Positions 8,209 to 16,951 of a stretch of DNA of 64,000 bases are shown here, piece after piece. Source of the DNA: Flavihumibacter profundi (GTDB lineage: Bacteria > Bacteroidota > Bacteroidia > Chitinophagales > Chitinophagaceae); the NCBI RefSeq assembly GCF_020076305.1, contig NZ_JAIQXE010000001.1:2202001-2266000 (forward strand), read 5' to 3'. Position 1 is the first letter of the stretch; each line of letters begins with the position of its first letter. A program made the translations under genes and the position numbers. Under the pieces are notes generated by a model. It was not told where the DNA came from. It did not search any database and saw only the letters and a list, made by a program, of their open reading frames with translations.

Positions 8209-9051
8209 TTAGTTCCGGGGACCATCTTCATCTTCTGGAAATCCGGATGTGTCATTATCCAGGCCTGGTTCATTTTCATCTGGCCAGGATTGGATTTCAG
8301 GTGAATCATCGCCGGTGGGTTCAATTTCCATGCTGGTTTCTTCTTCGGTATAACTCGCTTCCAGCAATTCGCCGGTTTCGTTAACGAGCAGTACAGAATT
8401 AGGATCATCCAGGGTGTCGACCATAGTGTCAGTAATTGACTGGTTATTGCCATTCGCAACCTGCACCTGCTGGTTACCCATTTGTGTTGGTTCAACAGCC
8501 TGCTCAGCAAGCACCTCTTTGATACGTGGAAGATCTTCCGGGCCATTTAATCCGAAATAGTCCATGAAGGAGCGGGAAGTTGTATAAATGAGGGGTTTCC
8601 CCGGCAATTCTTCGTTGCGGCCGCTGATAACAATCAGTTCCTTTTCGAGCAATTTCTGGATGCTGTAGTCTGCGCTCACGCCACGGATCGATTCGATTTC
8701 AGATTTTGTGATGGGTTGTTTATAAGCAATGATGGCCAGTGTTTCCATAGCAGCGCCGCTAAGGCGTTTCAGGAATTTATCGCCGTTAAGCTGGGCAACT
8801 GTTTTATGGAAATCCTTTTTGGTCAGGAACTGCCATCCGCCGCCGCTGAACCTAAGTTCGAAGGGGTAGAATTCGGCCTGGTATTTCTCTACAATGCCTT
8901 CAATGCCAGCTTCGATCTGTTCGAGGGTGATCTTGTCTTCCATGAATCCGAAAGCCTGGTTGATGAGGTCGGTCAGTTCCAGGGCACCCAGGGGCTTTTC
9001 AGAGGCAAAAATGAGGGCTTCTATATGAGGTATGATGTGTCCGATATCCAT
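8209..9051 (-). CDS. scpB: Segregation and condensation protein B
   Basis: ScpB forms the kleisin-associated winged-helix dimer of the SMC-ScpA-ScpB condensin. The ATG at 9051 gives MDIGHIIPHIEALIFASEKPL, the usual start of the family; 28 extra upstream codons would be read only from an earlier, unlikely start. Two winged-helix domains cover about residues 1-165, with the family motif ETLAIIAYKQPITKSEIE. Residues ~190-280 form an acidic, Asn/Asp/Glu-rich, probably unstructured tail that many ScpB proteins lack. ScpA is not in the window. Confidence 0.92.
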   Translation of the reverse strand: MDIGHIIPHIEALIFASEKPLGALELTDLINQAFGFMEDKITLEQIEAGIEGIVEKYQAEFYPFELRFSGGGWQFLTKKDFHKTVAQLNGDKFLKRLSGAAMETLAIIAYKQPITKSEIESIRGVSADYSIQKLLEKELIVISGRNEELPGKPLIYTTSRSFMDYFGLNGPEDLPRIKEVLAEQAVEPTQMGNQQVQVANGNNQSITDTMVDTLDDPNSVLLVNETGELLEASYTEEETSMEIEPTGDDSPEIQSWPDENEPGLDNDTSGFPEDEDGPRN

Positions 9052-9144
9052 AGTCGTTATTTTATATAATTGCAGCAAGCAACATGCCGCAAGCTTGCCT
9101 AAATTCTTAAAAAAGGGAAATGGAGTTGTCCACAATGTGGAAAA

Positions 9145-9345
9145 CAGGGGGGGAACCGTGAGCGGTGAACAGTAAACGGTGAGCGGTGAGCACCCGGCGG
9201 GTACTTCCCGGCGGGTGAAGTAGTGGTATACGAAAAAAGCTACCAGGTATGGTAGCTTTTTGAAATAAGTTATGCTTTTAATCTGTCCTCACCGTTTACG
9301 GTTTACAGCTTACGGCTCACCGTTTACGGCTTACCCTCCTACCCC
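9145..9345. repeat. Degenerate GTGAGC/GTAAACGGTGAGC repeat patches
   Basis: Two patches flank the atpG terminator. One (about 9158-9192) is made of units like GTGAGCGGTGAACAGTAAAC; the other (about 9287-9338) holds the same words in reverse complement (CTCACCGTTTACGGCTTAC). Together they are a loose inverted repeat around 9233-9262. Similar words recur at 55993-56015. The 287-bp scpB-atpG gap holds only these and the terminator. Confidence 0.6.
9233..9262 (-). terminator. Terminator of atpG
   Basis: An 11-bp stem (9234-9244 with 9251-9261) with loop AGGTAT and A/T runs on both sides. Only atpG reads towards it, on the minus strand. Confidence 0.85.
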
Positions 9346-10220
9346 TGTAATGCTGCTGCACCGCTAACGATTTCGGTTAGTTCGGTGGTAATTGCGGCCT
9401 GGCGGGCGCGGTTGTAGCTGATCTTGAGAGAACGCAGCAATTCATTGGCGTTTTCAGATGCTTTATCCATTGCCGTCATACGTGCACCATGTTCAGAGGC
9501 ATTGGCATCAAGGACAGCCTTAAACAATTGCGTATTGAGGATTTTAGGCATCAATTCCGCGATAAGGTCCTCTTTATTGGGTTCAAAAATATAATCGCTT
9601 TTTTTGGCGTTTGCTGCCGGCTTCACTTTTGGGATGGGCAGGAAACGCTCAACGGCAAAAACCTGTGTAGCTGCATTCTTAAACTGGCTGTAAACAACTT
9701 CCACAACATCAAACTCGTTGTTCATAAAAGCTTTTGCAGCAGCCTGGGCGCAAGCCTGCACGTTTTCGAAGGTCAGGTGCAGGAAGATATCCTTATAAGT
9801 TGCATCGGCATGGTAATTTCCTTTCAAAAAGGATTCGTAACCTTTCTTACCAATATTCCAGATTGTTACTTTTCCCTTTGCAAACTGGTCTTTATAGTTT
9901 TCATTAATTGTCGCTTTGGCAGCTTTAATAACGTTGGCATTATATGCGCCGGCCAATCCGCGGTCACTGGTAATTACGATCAGCAGCACACTTTGTATGG
10001 GCCTTTCCTGGGCCAGCACACCACCCAGCTCACCTTCAGCATTGCTTACGATATTGCTCAGCATTTCCTGCAACTTATTGGCGTAGGGACGCATCTGGAT
10101 AATGGCATCCTGGGCACGACGCAATTTGGCCGCACTAACCATTTTCATGGCTTTGGTAATTTGCTGGGTACTTTGAACCGACTTGATCCGGTTACGGACC
10201 TCTTTCAATGCTCCTGACAT
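9339..10220 (-). CDS. atpG: ATP synthase F1 subunit gamma
   Basis: 293 residues with the family N-terminal coiled-coil helix (MSGALKEVRNRIKSVQSTQQITKAMKMVSAAKLRRAQ) and the matching C-terminal helix (ARMTAMDKASENANELL). Gamma is the rotating shaft that couples proton flow through F0 to catalysis in the alpha3beta3 ring. The central domain has the usual SDRGLAGAYNANV motif. The gene has its own promoter and terminator and no other atp gene within view; atpA often precedes it in other genomes, but here its upstream neighbour is the divergent secA. Confidence 0.96.
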   Translation of the reverse strand: MSGALKEVRNRIKSVQSTQQITKAMKMVSAAKLRRAQDAIIQMRPYANKLQEMLSNIVSNAEGELGGVLAQERPIQSVLLIVITSDRGLAGAYNANVIKAAKATINENYKDQFAKGKVTIWNIGKKGYESFLKGNYHADATYKDIFLHLTFENVQACAQAAAKAFMNNEFDVVEVVYSQFKNAATQVFAVERFLPIPKVKPAANAKKSDYIFEPNKEDLIAELMPKILNTQLFKAVLDANASEHGARMTAMDKASENANELLRSLKISYNRARQAAITTELTEIVSGAAALQG

Positions 10221-10242
10221 AATAAAGTTTAGAAATTTGGCG

Positions 10243-10273
10243 CAAAGGTAATTGAATGCCGGGGAATTCCAAA
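10243..10273 (-). promoter_or_regulatory. Bacteroidota promoter of atpG
   Basis: On the minus strand TTTG (10273-10270), a 19-bp spacer and TACCTTTG (10250-10243) match TTTG-N19-TAnnTTTG exactly. The -7 box ends 22 bp before the start codon. Confidence 0.8.
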
Positions 10274-10287
10274 GTCCTGCTTTTCCT

Positions 10288-10295
10288 TACCTTTG
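10288..10295 (+). promoter_or_regulatory. -7 element of the secA promoter
   Basis: TACCTTTG, 92 bp before the secA ATG and divergent from the atpG promoter. The -33 box is weak. It implies an untranslated leader of roughly 85 nt. Confidence 0.55.
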
Positions 10296-10387
10296 CCTCC
10301 CTGTCAATTTGGCCAAAATCGATTTGTAGCACTGAAATTGACAGCAAAAACACTTAAACGCATCATTACTAAGACAATACCCAAAAC

Positions 10388-13300
10388 ATGTTAGGTTTTA
10401 TCCAGAAGTTATTCGGCGGAAGCAAATCAGAGAAAGACGTGAAGATCATTCAGCCGATTGTTGCCAAGGTTAACGAGTATTTTACTGCATACCAGTCACT
10501 TACAAACGACCAGCTGCGTGCCAAAACCCAGGAATTCAAATCACGAATCCAGCAGCACCTGCAGGAAATTAATGCTGAAATCGACCTGTTATCCAACAAT
10601 GCGGAAGCACTTCCATTTAGTGATTTCACCGGAAAAGACAGCATCTACCAGGAAATCGATAAACTGAAGAAAAAACGCAACGAAGAAATAGAAGAAATAC
10701 TGAAAGAAATTGCACCAGAAGCTTTTGCCGTTGTAAAAGAAACCGGTCGCCGTTTTTCACAAAACGAAGTATTGGTTTCCTCGCCTACTGAACTCGACAG
10801 GCAATTAGCGGTAAGCCGCGATTACGTTTCCATTGAAGGCAACGAGACCAGGTTCAGGAATACCTGGACAGCGGGTGGCGGAAACATCACCTGGAACATG
10901 GTACATTATGATGTTCAGCTGATTGGTGGATACGTTTTACATACCGGGAAAATTTCGGAAATGGCTACGGGTGAAGGTAAAACGCTTGTTTCCACATTAC
11001 CTGCTTACCTGAATGCGCTGGCTGGCGAAGGGGTTCATATCGTAACGGTGAACGATTACCTCGCCCGCCGTGACTCGGAGTGGAATGGCCCCATCTTCGA
11101 ATGGCTGGGATTAACGGTGGATTGTATTGACAAGCACCAGCCTAACAGCGAAGAGCGCCGCAAAGCCTACCAGGCCGATATAACTTATGGCACCAATAAT
11201 GAATTTGGTTTTGATTACCTGCGTGATAATATGGTACACAGCCCGGATGAAATGGTACAACGCAAGCACCATTTTGCCATGGTAGATGAAGTCGATTCAG
11301 TTTTGATTGATGACGCCAGGACACCATTGATTATTTCAGGCCCGGTGCCGCGTGGCGATGAACAACAGTATCATTTAATGAAACCCCGTGTACTGCAATT
11401 GGTGGAAGCCCAGAAGCAGGTGGTGAATAAATGCCTGAACGAGGCAAGGAAGAAACTTGCTGAAGGAAATGATGACCCTAAAGATGGCGGACTGGCCTTA
11501 ATGCGCGCCTACCGCGGTTTGCCAAAGACCAGCGCCCTGATCAAATTCCTCAGTGAACCAGGTATTAAAGTAAAACTACAGAAGACAGAAAACTATTACC
11601 TCGCCGACCAGTCGAAGGAAATGCCGAGGGTAGATGCTGAACTCTTCTTCTACATTGATGAAAAGAACAATTCAGTAGACCTCACCGACCGGGGTATCCA
11701 GATGATTACCAAAACCGGTGAAGACCCCGATTTCTTCGTGCTGCCCGACATTGGTGTGAAGCTGGGTGAAATTGAAAGCGGTAATGATACGCCGGAAGAT
11801 AAACTGCACAAGAAGGAAGCCTTGCTGAATGAATACACATTGAAGGCCGACCGTATACATACTGTTCAGCAACTGTTGAAATCCTACACCCTGTTTGACA
11901 AGGATGTGGAATATGTAGTAATTGACGGACAGGTTAAAATTGTTGATGAGCAAACGGGCCGTATCATGGAAGGCCGCCGGTATTCAGATGGTTTGCACCA
12001 GGCTATTGAAGCGAAAGAAAATGTGAAGATCGAAGCAGCTACGCAAACCTATGCCACCATTACCCTGCAAAACTATTTCAGGATGTACCACAAGCTGGCC
12101 GGTATGACCGGAACAGCTGAAACAGAAGCAGCTGAATTGTGGGATATCTACAAACTGGATGTTGTAAACATCCCAACCAACGTACCTGCGATCCGTAAAG
12201 ATGAGCAGGACCTTGTGTACAAAACCAAGCGTGAAAAATATTCTGCTGTTATTGAGGACATCGAAAAACTGAGAACTGCGGGCCGTCCTGTTCTGGTGGG
12301 CACCACTTCAGTAGAAGTAAGTGAACTGCTAAGCCGAATGCTGCAGGTGAAAAAAATACCACACAATGTATTGAACGCAAAACAGCACGCACGCGAAGCA
12401 CAGGTTGTTGCAGAAGCAGGTTTGCCGGGCGCGGTAACCATCGCCACCAACATGGCTGGTCGTGGTACCGATATCAAACTCGGTCCTGGTGTAAAAGAAG
12501 CAGGCGGACTTGCCATCATTGGTACAGAAAGGCATGAAAGCAGGCGCGTGGACAGGCAGTTACGCGGTCGTGCCGGTCGCCAGGGAGATCCCGGAACATC
12601 ACAATTCTATGTATCCATGGAGGACGACCTGATGCGTATGTTCGGCAGTGACCGTATTGCTTCTTTGATGGACCGTATGGGTTACAAAGAAGGCGAAGTG
12701 ATACAGCACAGCATGATCACCAAGAGCATTGAAAGGGCACAGAAAAAAGTAGAAGAAAACAACTTCGGTATCCGTAAGCGGCTCCTTGAATATGATGACG
12801 TAATGAATAAGCAGCGTAATGTGGTGTATAAAAAACGCCAGCACGCATTATTCGGGGAACGCCTTGCCCTTGATCTTGATAATGCATTCTATGGTGTCGC
12901 TGAAGGTTTGATCAGCTCCTTTAAAGAGCAGGAAGACTTTGACGGCTTCAAACTTTCAGCAATTGTGAATTTTGGTATTGATACCAGCATTACTGCATCG
13001 GAATTCCGGTCATCAAATGCAAATGCCTTAGCTGAAAAATTGTATTCAGAAGCAACGACGCATTACCAGCAAAAGATGGACACCCTGAAAACGCAGGCTA
13101 TTCCTGTATTTCAGAATATCAGGAATACGCAGGGACATAATATTGAAAATGTGGTTGTACCGTTTACAGATGGCAGGAAAGGGGTTAATGTGTTGAGCAG
13201 TATGCAAAAAACACTCGACAGCAATGGCCATGAACTGGTTAACGCAGTTGAGCGGACAATTACCTTAAACCTTATTGACGACGCCTGGAAAGAACACCTG

Positions 13301-13717
13301 CGTGCCATGGATGACCTTAAGCAAAGTGTGCAGACAGCATACCTCGAGCAAAAAGATCCATTGGTAATTTATAAGGTTGAAGCATTTGAACTGTTCCGCA
13401 AAATGGATAGCGAAGTAAATCGCGATATCGTTTCTTTCCTGTGCCATAGTGGCATCCCGATGGAACAGCAACAACCCGCAGATATTATCCGGGAAGGCCG
13501 CGAGGAAAAAACAGATATGAGCAAACTCCAGGTGAACAAAGAAGAAATTGATGCCAGGGGTGAAGATTATGCGGCAAACCAGAATGATTATTATAATCCA
13601 TCCGCAGGTCCGATAGTCCAGGAGCCTATTCGTGTTGGCCCGAAAGTGGGCAGGAATGATCCTTGTCCATGCGGAAGCGGCAAAAAATACAAGAATTGCC
13701 ACGGTGCCAATCTCTGA
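10388..13717 (+). CDS. secA: Preprotein translocase ATPase SecA
   Basis: 1,109 residues. SecA drives secretory proteins through SecYEG using ATP. Visible parts are the Walker A-like MATGEGKTL (about residue 195), the DEAD-type [12 protein letters not shown] (about 300), the preprotein cross-linking and helical-scaffold regions, the second motor domain ([28 protein letters not shown]), and the C-terminal SecB/zinc-binding motif [14 protein letters not shown]. It is ~200 residues longer than E. coli SecA (901), through insertions around residues 330-450 and near the C-terminus, as is usual in Bacteroidota. Monocistronic, with its own terminator. Confidence 0.97.
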   Translation: MLGFIQKLFGGSKSEKDVKIIQPIVAKVNEYFTAYQSLTNDQLRAKTQEFKSRIQQHLQEINAEIDLLSNNAEALPFSDFTGKDSIYQEIDKLKKKRNEEIEEILKEIAPEAFAVVKETGRRFSQNEVLVSSPTELDRQLAVSRDYVSIEGNETRFRNTWTAGGGNITWNMVHYDVQLIGGYVLHTGKISEMATGEGKTLVSTLPAYLNALAGEGVHIVTVNDYLARRDSEWNGPIFEWLGLTVDCIDKHQPNSEERRKAYQADITYGTNNEFGFDYLRDNMVHSPDEMVQRKHHFAMVDEVDSVLIDDARTPLIISGPVPRGDEQQYHLMKPRVLQLVEAQKQVVNKCLNEARKKLAEGNDDPKDGGLALMRAYRGLPKTSALIKFLSEPGIKVKLQKTENYYLADQSKEMPRVDAELFFYIDEKNNSVDLTDRGIQMITKTGEDPDFFVLPDIGVKLGEIESGNDTPEDKLHKKEALLNEYTLKADRIHTVQQLLKSYTLFDKDVEYVVIDGQVKIVDEQTGRIMEGRRYSDGLHQAIEAKENVKIEAATQTYATITLQNYFRMYHKLAGMTGTAETEAAELWDIYKLDVVNIPTNVPAIRKDEQDLVYKTKREKYSAVIEDIEKLRTAGRPVLVGTTSVEVSELLSRMLQVKKIPHNVLNAKQHAREAQVVAEAGLPGAVTIATNMAGRGTDIKLGPGVKEAGGLAIIGTERHESRRVDRQLRGRAGRQGDPGTSQFYVSMEDDLMRMFGSDRIASLMDRMGYKEGEVIQHSMITKSIERAQKKVEENNFGIRKRLLEYDDVMNKQRNVVYKKRQHALFGERLALDLDNAFYGVAEGLISSFKEQEDFDGFKLSAIVNFGIDTSITASEFRSSNANALAEKLYSEATTHYQQKMDTLKTQAIPVFQNIRNTQGHNIENVVVPFTDGRKGVNVLSSMQKTLDSNGHELVNAVERTITLNLIDDAWKEHLRAMDDLKQSVQTAYLEQKDPLVIYKVEAFELFRKMDSEVNRDIVSFLCHSGIPMEQQQPADIIREGREEKTDMSKLQVNKEEIDARGEDYAANQNDYYNPSAGPIVQEPIRVGPKVGRNDPCPCGSGKKYKNCHGANL

Positions 13718-13721
13718 CAAT

Positions 13722-13755
13722 AAAAAAAGCGGCTTTTAAAAAAGCCGCTTTTTTT
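13722..13755 (+). terminator. Terminator of secA
   Basis: A 14-bp A/T-flanked stem (13722-13735 with 13742-13755) around GCGGC/GCCGC, ending in seven T. It can work on both strands, so it may also end the convergent DUF5009 gene, whose stop is 9 bp further on. Confidence 0.9.
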
Positions 13756-13764
13756 ATGACTCCT

Positions 13765-14961
13765 TTATAGCCTTACCTTAAGGAATTTCCGGGTTAACAA
13801 TCCGGCTAACACTACGACAAATAGCGCAAACAGCGCAGATTTCACAATACCGGTAAGTCCCGTGAGCAAAAAATCCGGCAGGTACAAGTGATTTAGCTGA
13901 ACTACGGCATATACATAATATGGGACCAGGTAACAAAGCAGGGTTTCTGTTCCTGCGGGTTTGATTGCAGCAAACCAACCCGATTTCTTTTTAATATCCG
14001 CCAGCCAGAAAATGAACAGGAAAAGCACCAGCATAATAGCACTGCAAATAAGTACCCAGGAGGGAGTAGCCCTTATCTTAGAGATGCCCCAGACTGGTCT
14101 CGATAAAAAACCCAGGAAAGCAAGAAGAACTGCAGCCAGTCCGAAATAGATAACCAGGGTAGAAAATTTGAAATCCCGGCTATCACGTTCTTTCCAGAAT
14201 ACCTGTGCTGCCAGGGCCCCGCCTATTGTAAATGCCGTCATGGCCCCTTCGCCAACCGGACTGATCAAATACCTGAAAAAACCGGCATGAGGTAACCAAC
14301 CTGCATGGTTAGCCGCACATAATCCTATACTAAAAAGCCATCCGGCCAGCAAAACATAAATGTTACCATTACACCAGCTAAACAGCATGGCGCATAACAG
14401 GTATGCCCATCCGATCAGTCCAAGGATCCCCCACCACCAGGTAGAAAAATGTGTAATCAGTCCTGCTTCCCCGCCCCTGTACAAAAATGCCAGGCATATT
14501 AAAAGCAATGCGCCTGTTATTTTAAGGGCGGTCACCAAAAACCTGGTCCAGCCAGTAGGGTACTGGTTCCAGATCATGATAAACCCTGTACAGGCCAGCA
14601 CATTCCACCAGCCCCTGGTTATACCGGAAGCGGCTTCATTAATATATTCCCCGTTGACCAGGAATACACCCATTACCAGAAGGGCGAAGGCCCTGCCAGC
14701 AATATGCAACATAACCTGCTGCCTGCTTTCCCCTTTATGCCGGCGGTTCCTGATTGCAAAAGGAACCGACATGCCGACTATAAACAAAAAGCCGGGAAAC
14801 ACCGTATCGGCAAGGCCCATAGCATCGGCAGCAGCAGGAACATGTTCCAGCCAGGCGGGAATATCTTTCAAAGACCAAAGGTCATTGACAAAGATCATTA
14901 GCACCATAGTAAGGGCCCGCAAAATATCGATGGCGCTGATACGAATAGCAGGGATATTCAT
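13765..14961 (-). CDS. DUF5009/heparan-acetyltransferase-like membrane protein
   Basis: From the ATG at 14961, 398 residues beginning MNIPAIRISAIDILRALTM. About ten transmembrane helices follow, with the family pattern RxxAIDxLRAxTMxLMIFVND and FPGFLFIVGMSVPFAI. This matches the DUF5009/DUF1624 group related to heparan-alpha-glucosaminide N-acetyltransferase, thought to move acetyl groups from cytoplasmic acetyl-CoA to sugars outside the inner membrane. The substrate cannot be told from sequence. The open frame continues upstream to a TTG, but the Met chosen is just before the first conserved segment. Confidence 0.8.
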   Translation of the reverse strand: MNIPAIRISAIDILRALTMVLMIFVNDLWSLKDIPAWLEHVPAAADAMGLADTVFPGFLFIVGMSVPFAIRNRRHKGESRQQVMLHIAGRAFALLVMGVFLVNGEYINEAASGITRGWWNVLACTGFIMIWNQYPTGWTRFLVTALKITGALLLICLAFLYRGGEAGLITHFSTWWWGILGLIGWAYLLCAMLFSWCNGNIYVLLAGWLFSIGLCAANHAGWLPHAGFFRYLISPVGEGAMTAFTIGGALAAQVFWKERDSRDFKFSTLVIYFGLAAVLLAFLGFLSRPVWGISKIRATPSWVLICSAIMLVLFLFIFWLADIKKKSGWFAAIKPAGTETLLCYLVPYYVYAVVQLNHLYLPDFLLTGLTGIVKSALFALFVVVLAGLLTRKFLKVRL

Positions 14962-15022
14962 GCAGCTGTATTTGGACAGCTGAAGATATTGCCAAAACCC
15001 CAATAATGCTATTTTTCCCGCA

Positions 15023-15466
15023 TCATAGGCGTGTTACCATAACGGCCTCATTAAACCTGACTTCGGTGTTAACAGACCAATTGTTCTGGTTGGTTTTACC
15101 TTTTACAGAATGGTTACTTATATCCCATTGAACAAGGAGAAATTCCCGTGGAACAGCAACTGTTTTTAGGAAATATTTTTCTGTAAAAGAATCTGCAAAT
15201 AAAATAGTCTGGTTTGCCTTTTCGCGCAACACAATTTCCATCCTGTCCATGGCCGGGTTTTCGATTCGAACCTGGAAATAAAAATATTCTGCGTCGCTTC
15301 CAATGTACTTTATGGCAGGCTCTTCCAGGACCAGGCTATCACAATGTGCAACAGCAGTATAATATTGCCCCTTAGGAGAAGATGCCAGCATTGCAGACCC
15401 TGAAAACAGGACAGTGGAAGATAACAACAAACGAAGTGAAACGGCTGAGATAAATTGCTTTTTCAT
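15023..15466 (-). CDS. Small secreted protein of unknown function
   Basis: 147 residues with a clear signal peptide (MKKQFISAVSLRLLLSSTVL, cleavage likely around residue 28). The mature ~120 residues are rich in beta-strand-like segments and carry one Cys. I do not recognise a domain. The gene lies 61 bp upstream of the DUF5009 gene on the same strand. On the minus strand a TATGTTTG box (15593-15586) is a candidate -7 element about 120 bp before the start. Confidence 0.65.
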   Translation of the reverse strand: MKKQFISAVSLRLLLSSTVLFSGSAMLASSPKGQYYTAVAHCDSLVLEEPAIKYIGSDAEYFYFQVRIENPAMDRMEIVLREKANQTILFADSFTEKYFLKTVAVPREFLLVQWDISNHSVKGKTNQNNWSVNTEVRFNEAVMVTRL

Positions 15467-15599
15467 ACAATAACATTTTTAGGTTAAGAATGCTTTTTGT
15501 ATGGCGGCTCGTTAATGAACAAGCAATTGTCGGCAGGTTAATATGTATTAATACTAAAAAGAGAAACAGGTAACCTGATGTTTGTCAAACATACGCAAA

Positions 15600-15629
15600 A
15601 AAAGAAAACGCGGAATGTTATCTTCCGCG
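15600..15629 (-). terminator. Terminator of the amidohydrolase operon
   Basis: The stem CGCGGAA/TTCCGCG (15609-15615 with 15623-15629) is followed on the minus strand by TTTTCTTTTTTT. It lies about 20 bp past the stop at 15649. Confidence 0.75.
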
Positions 15630-15648
15630 CTCCGCGTATTATTTTCAA

Positions 15649-16941
15649 TTATTTAATACCGTATTTCAGCTTATAACGTTCATATAATTGTTTGTGTTTA
15701 TCAGTCAGGTCAATCATTCTACCCTGTATGAATGCCAGTGTAACTATGCTGCTGCGCATATCAAGTATATCCCCTTCACTGACTATAATGTTGGCATCTT
15801 TACCGGGCTCAATTGACCCGGTGCGATCGCCGATGCCAAGTATTGTTGCAGCATTCAGTGTTATAGCCTGTAAAGCCTGTTCTTTGGTAAGTCCATAAGC
15901 TGCGGCAGTACCAGCATTGAAAGGAAGGTTCCTTCCACGGGTTTGTCCGTCTTCATCATTTATTGCAAACAACACACCGGCTTTTTGTAAAGCCGCTGCC
16001 GTTTTATAGGGCTGGTCAACATCATCGTCCTGCAAGGTGGGCAAACTATGCATCTGGTCAAGGATAACAGCGATATTGCTGGCTTTCAGCAATTGTGCAA
16101 CCTGGTAACTTTCACTTCCACCAACAATTACCACATCCATTCCAAACTCCTTTGCAAAATCAACAGCCACGAGCATTTCTTTAACGATATTACAATGAAC
16201 AAAGAGCTTTTGTGATTTACTGAACAATCCCTTTACCGCTTCATATTTGAGGTTTGTACTTAAATGGGTTGGCTCAACGGCATAAGCCTGCGCTTCACGA
16301 AAGAACGCTTTTAGTTTTGCAATTTCTTCCAGGCTTTTATCAATAGGGTTTTCACCGGGAGCTGAGAATGCATTCGGCCGGCTCAGTAAATCCGGCATAT
16401 TCACATGAATGCCATTGTCCATTTTATATGCAGCGTCTTCATAATTCCATGCATCAAGCTGGACAACCGAAGACGATCCGCTGATCCTGCCGCCTTGGGG
16501 AACGATATTAGCCAGCAATATGCCGTTGCTCCTCAAAGTATTGATCACTTTTGAATCAGTATTGTATGCAACTATAGACCGGATGGATGGATTATAGTAG
16601 CCCATTTCAGTATGGTCGATTGTAGACCTTACACTGTTCACTTCAACTAACCCGAGAAGTGAACCTGATAATATCAGTCCGGGGTAAACCTGTTTTCCCT
16701 TAACATCAAATACTTTAACATCATCCATCGGGATAGGGAGGTCTTTTCCGATTTTCTCAATTTTTCCATTGTTCACCTGGATCGTAACATTGTCGAGCAC
16801 CTGGCCATTCCCGACATGCACATTGGCATTTTTGATAAACAGCAGGCCCTTGTACTCTTTTGCCGGGTATACGTTTTCTTGCGACATGGCAGCAGAAGAA
16901 AACAGTAATGCGAAAATGATTCTATATAAACGCTTAGTCAT
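15649..16941 (-). CDS. Secreted amidohydrolase-like protein with degenerate metal site
   Basis: 430 residues from the ATG at 16941, which gives a neat signal peptide (MTKRLYRIIFALLFSSAAMSQ). An in-frame ATG at 16965 would overlap the upstream gene by 14 bp. The body is an amidohydrolase-superfamily domain (imidazolonepropionase-like) with the C-terminal GDRTGSIEPGKDANIIV motif. The first metal motif HxH expected after the PG(F/L)I strand is missing: the sequence reads YPGLILSGSLLG. One His (LFVHCNI) and an Asp (INDEDGQ) remain. It may be a pseudo-enzyme or a partner of the double-domain protein encoded just upstream. Confidence 0.8.
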   Translation of the reverse strand: MTKRLYRIIFALLFSSAAMSQENVYPAKEYKGLLFIKNANVHVGNGQVLDNVTIQVNNGKIEKIGKDLPIPMDDVKVFDVKGKQVYPGLILSGSLLGLVEVNSVRSTIDHTEMGYYNPSIRSIVAYNTDSKVINTLRSNGILLANIVPQGGRISGSSSVVQLDAWNYEDAAYKMDNGIHVNMPDLLSRPNAFSAPGENPIDKSLEEIAKLKAFFREAQAYAVEPTHLSTNLKYEAVKGLFSKSQKLFVHCNIVKEMLVAVDFAKEFGMDVVIVGGSESYQVAQLLKASNIAVILDQMHSLPTLQDDDVDQPYKTAAALQKAGVLFAINDEDGQTRGRNLPFNAGTAAAYGLTKEQALQAITLNAATILGIGDRTGSIEPGKDANIIVSEGDILDMRSSIVTLAFIQGRMIDLTDKHKQLYERYKLKYGIK

Positions 16942-16951
16942 TGTAGTTAAT

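Noticed and set aside
13265-13720. Minus-strand frame inside secA.
   Set aside because: Antisense to the SecA C-terminus, with no start signal or family match.
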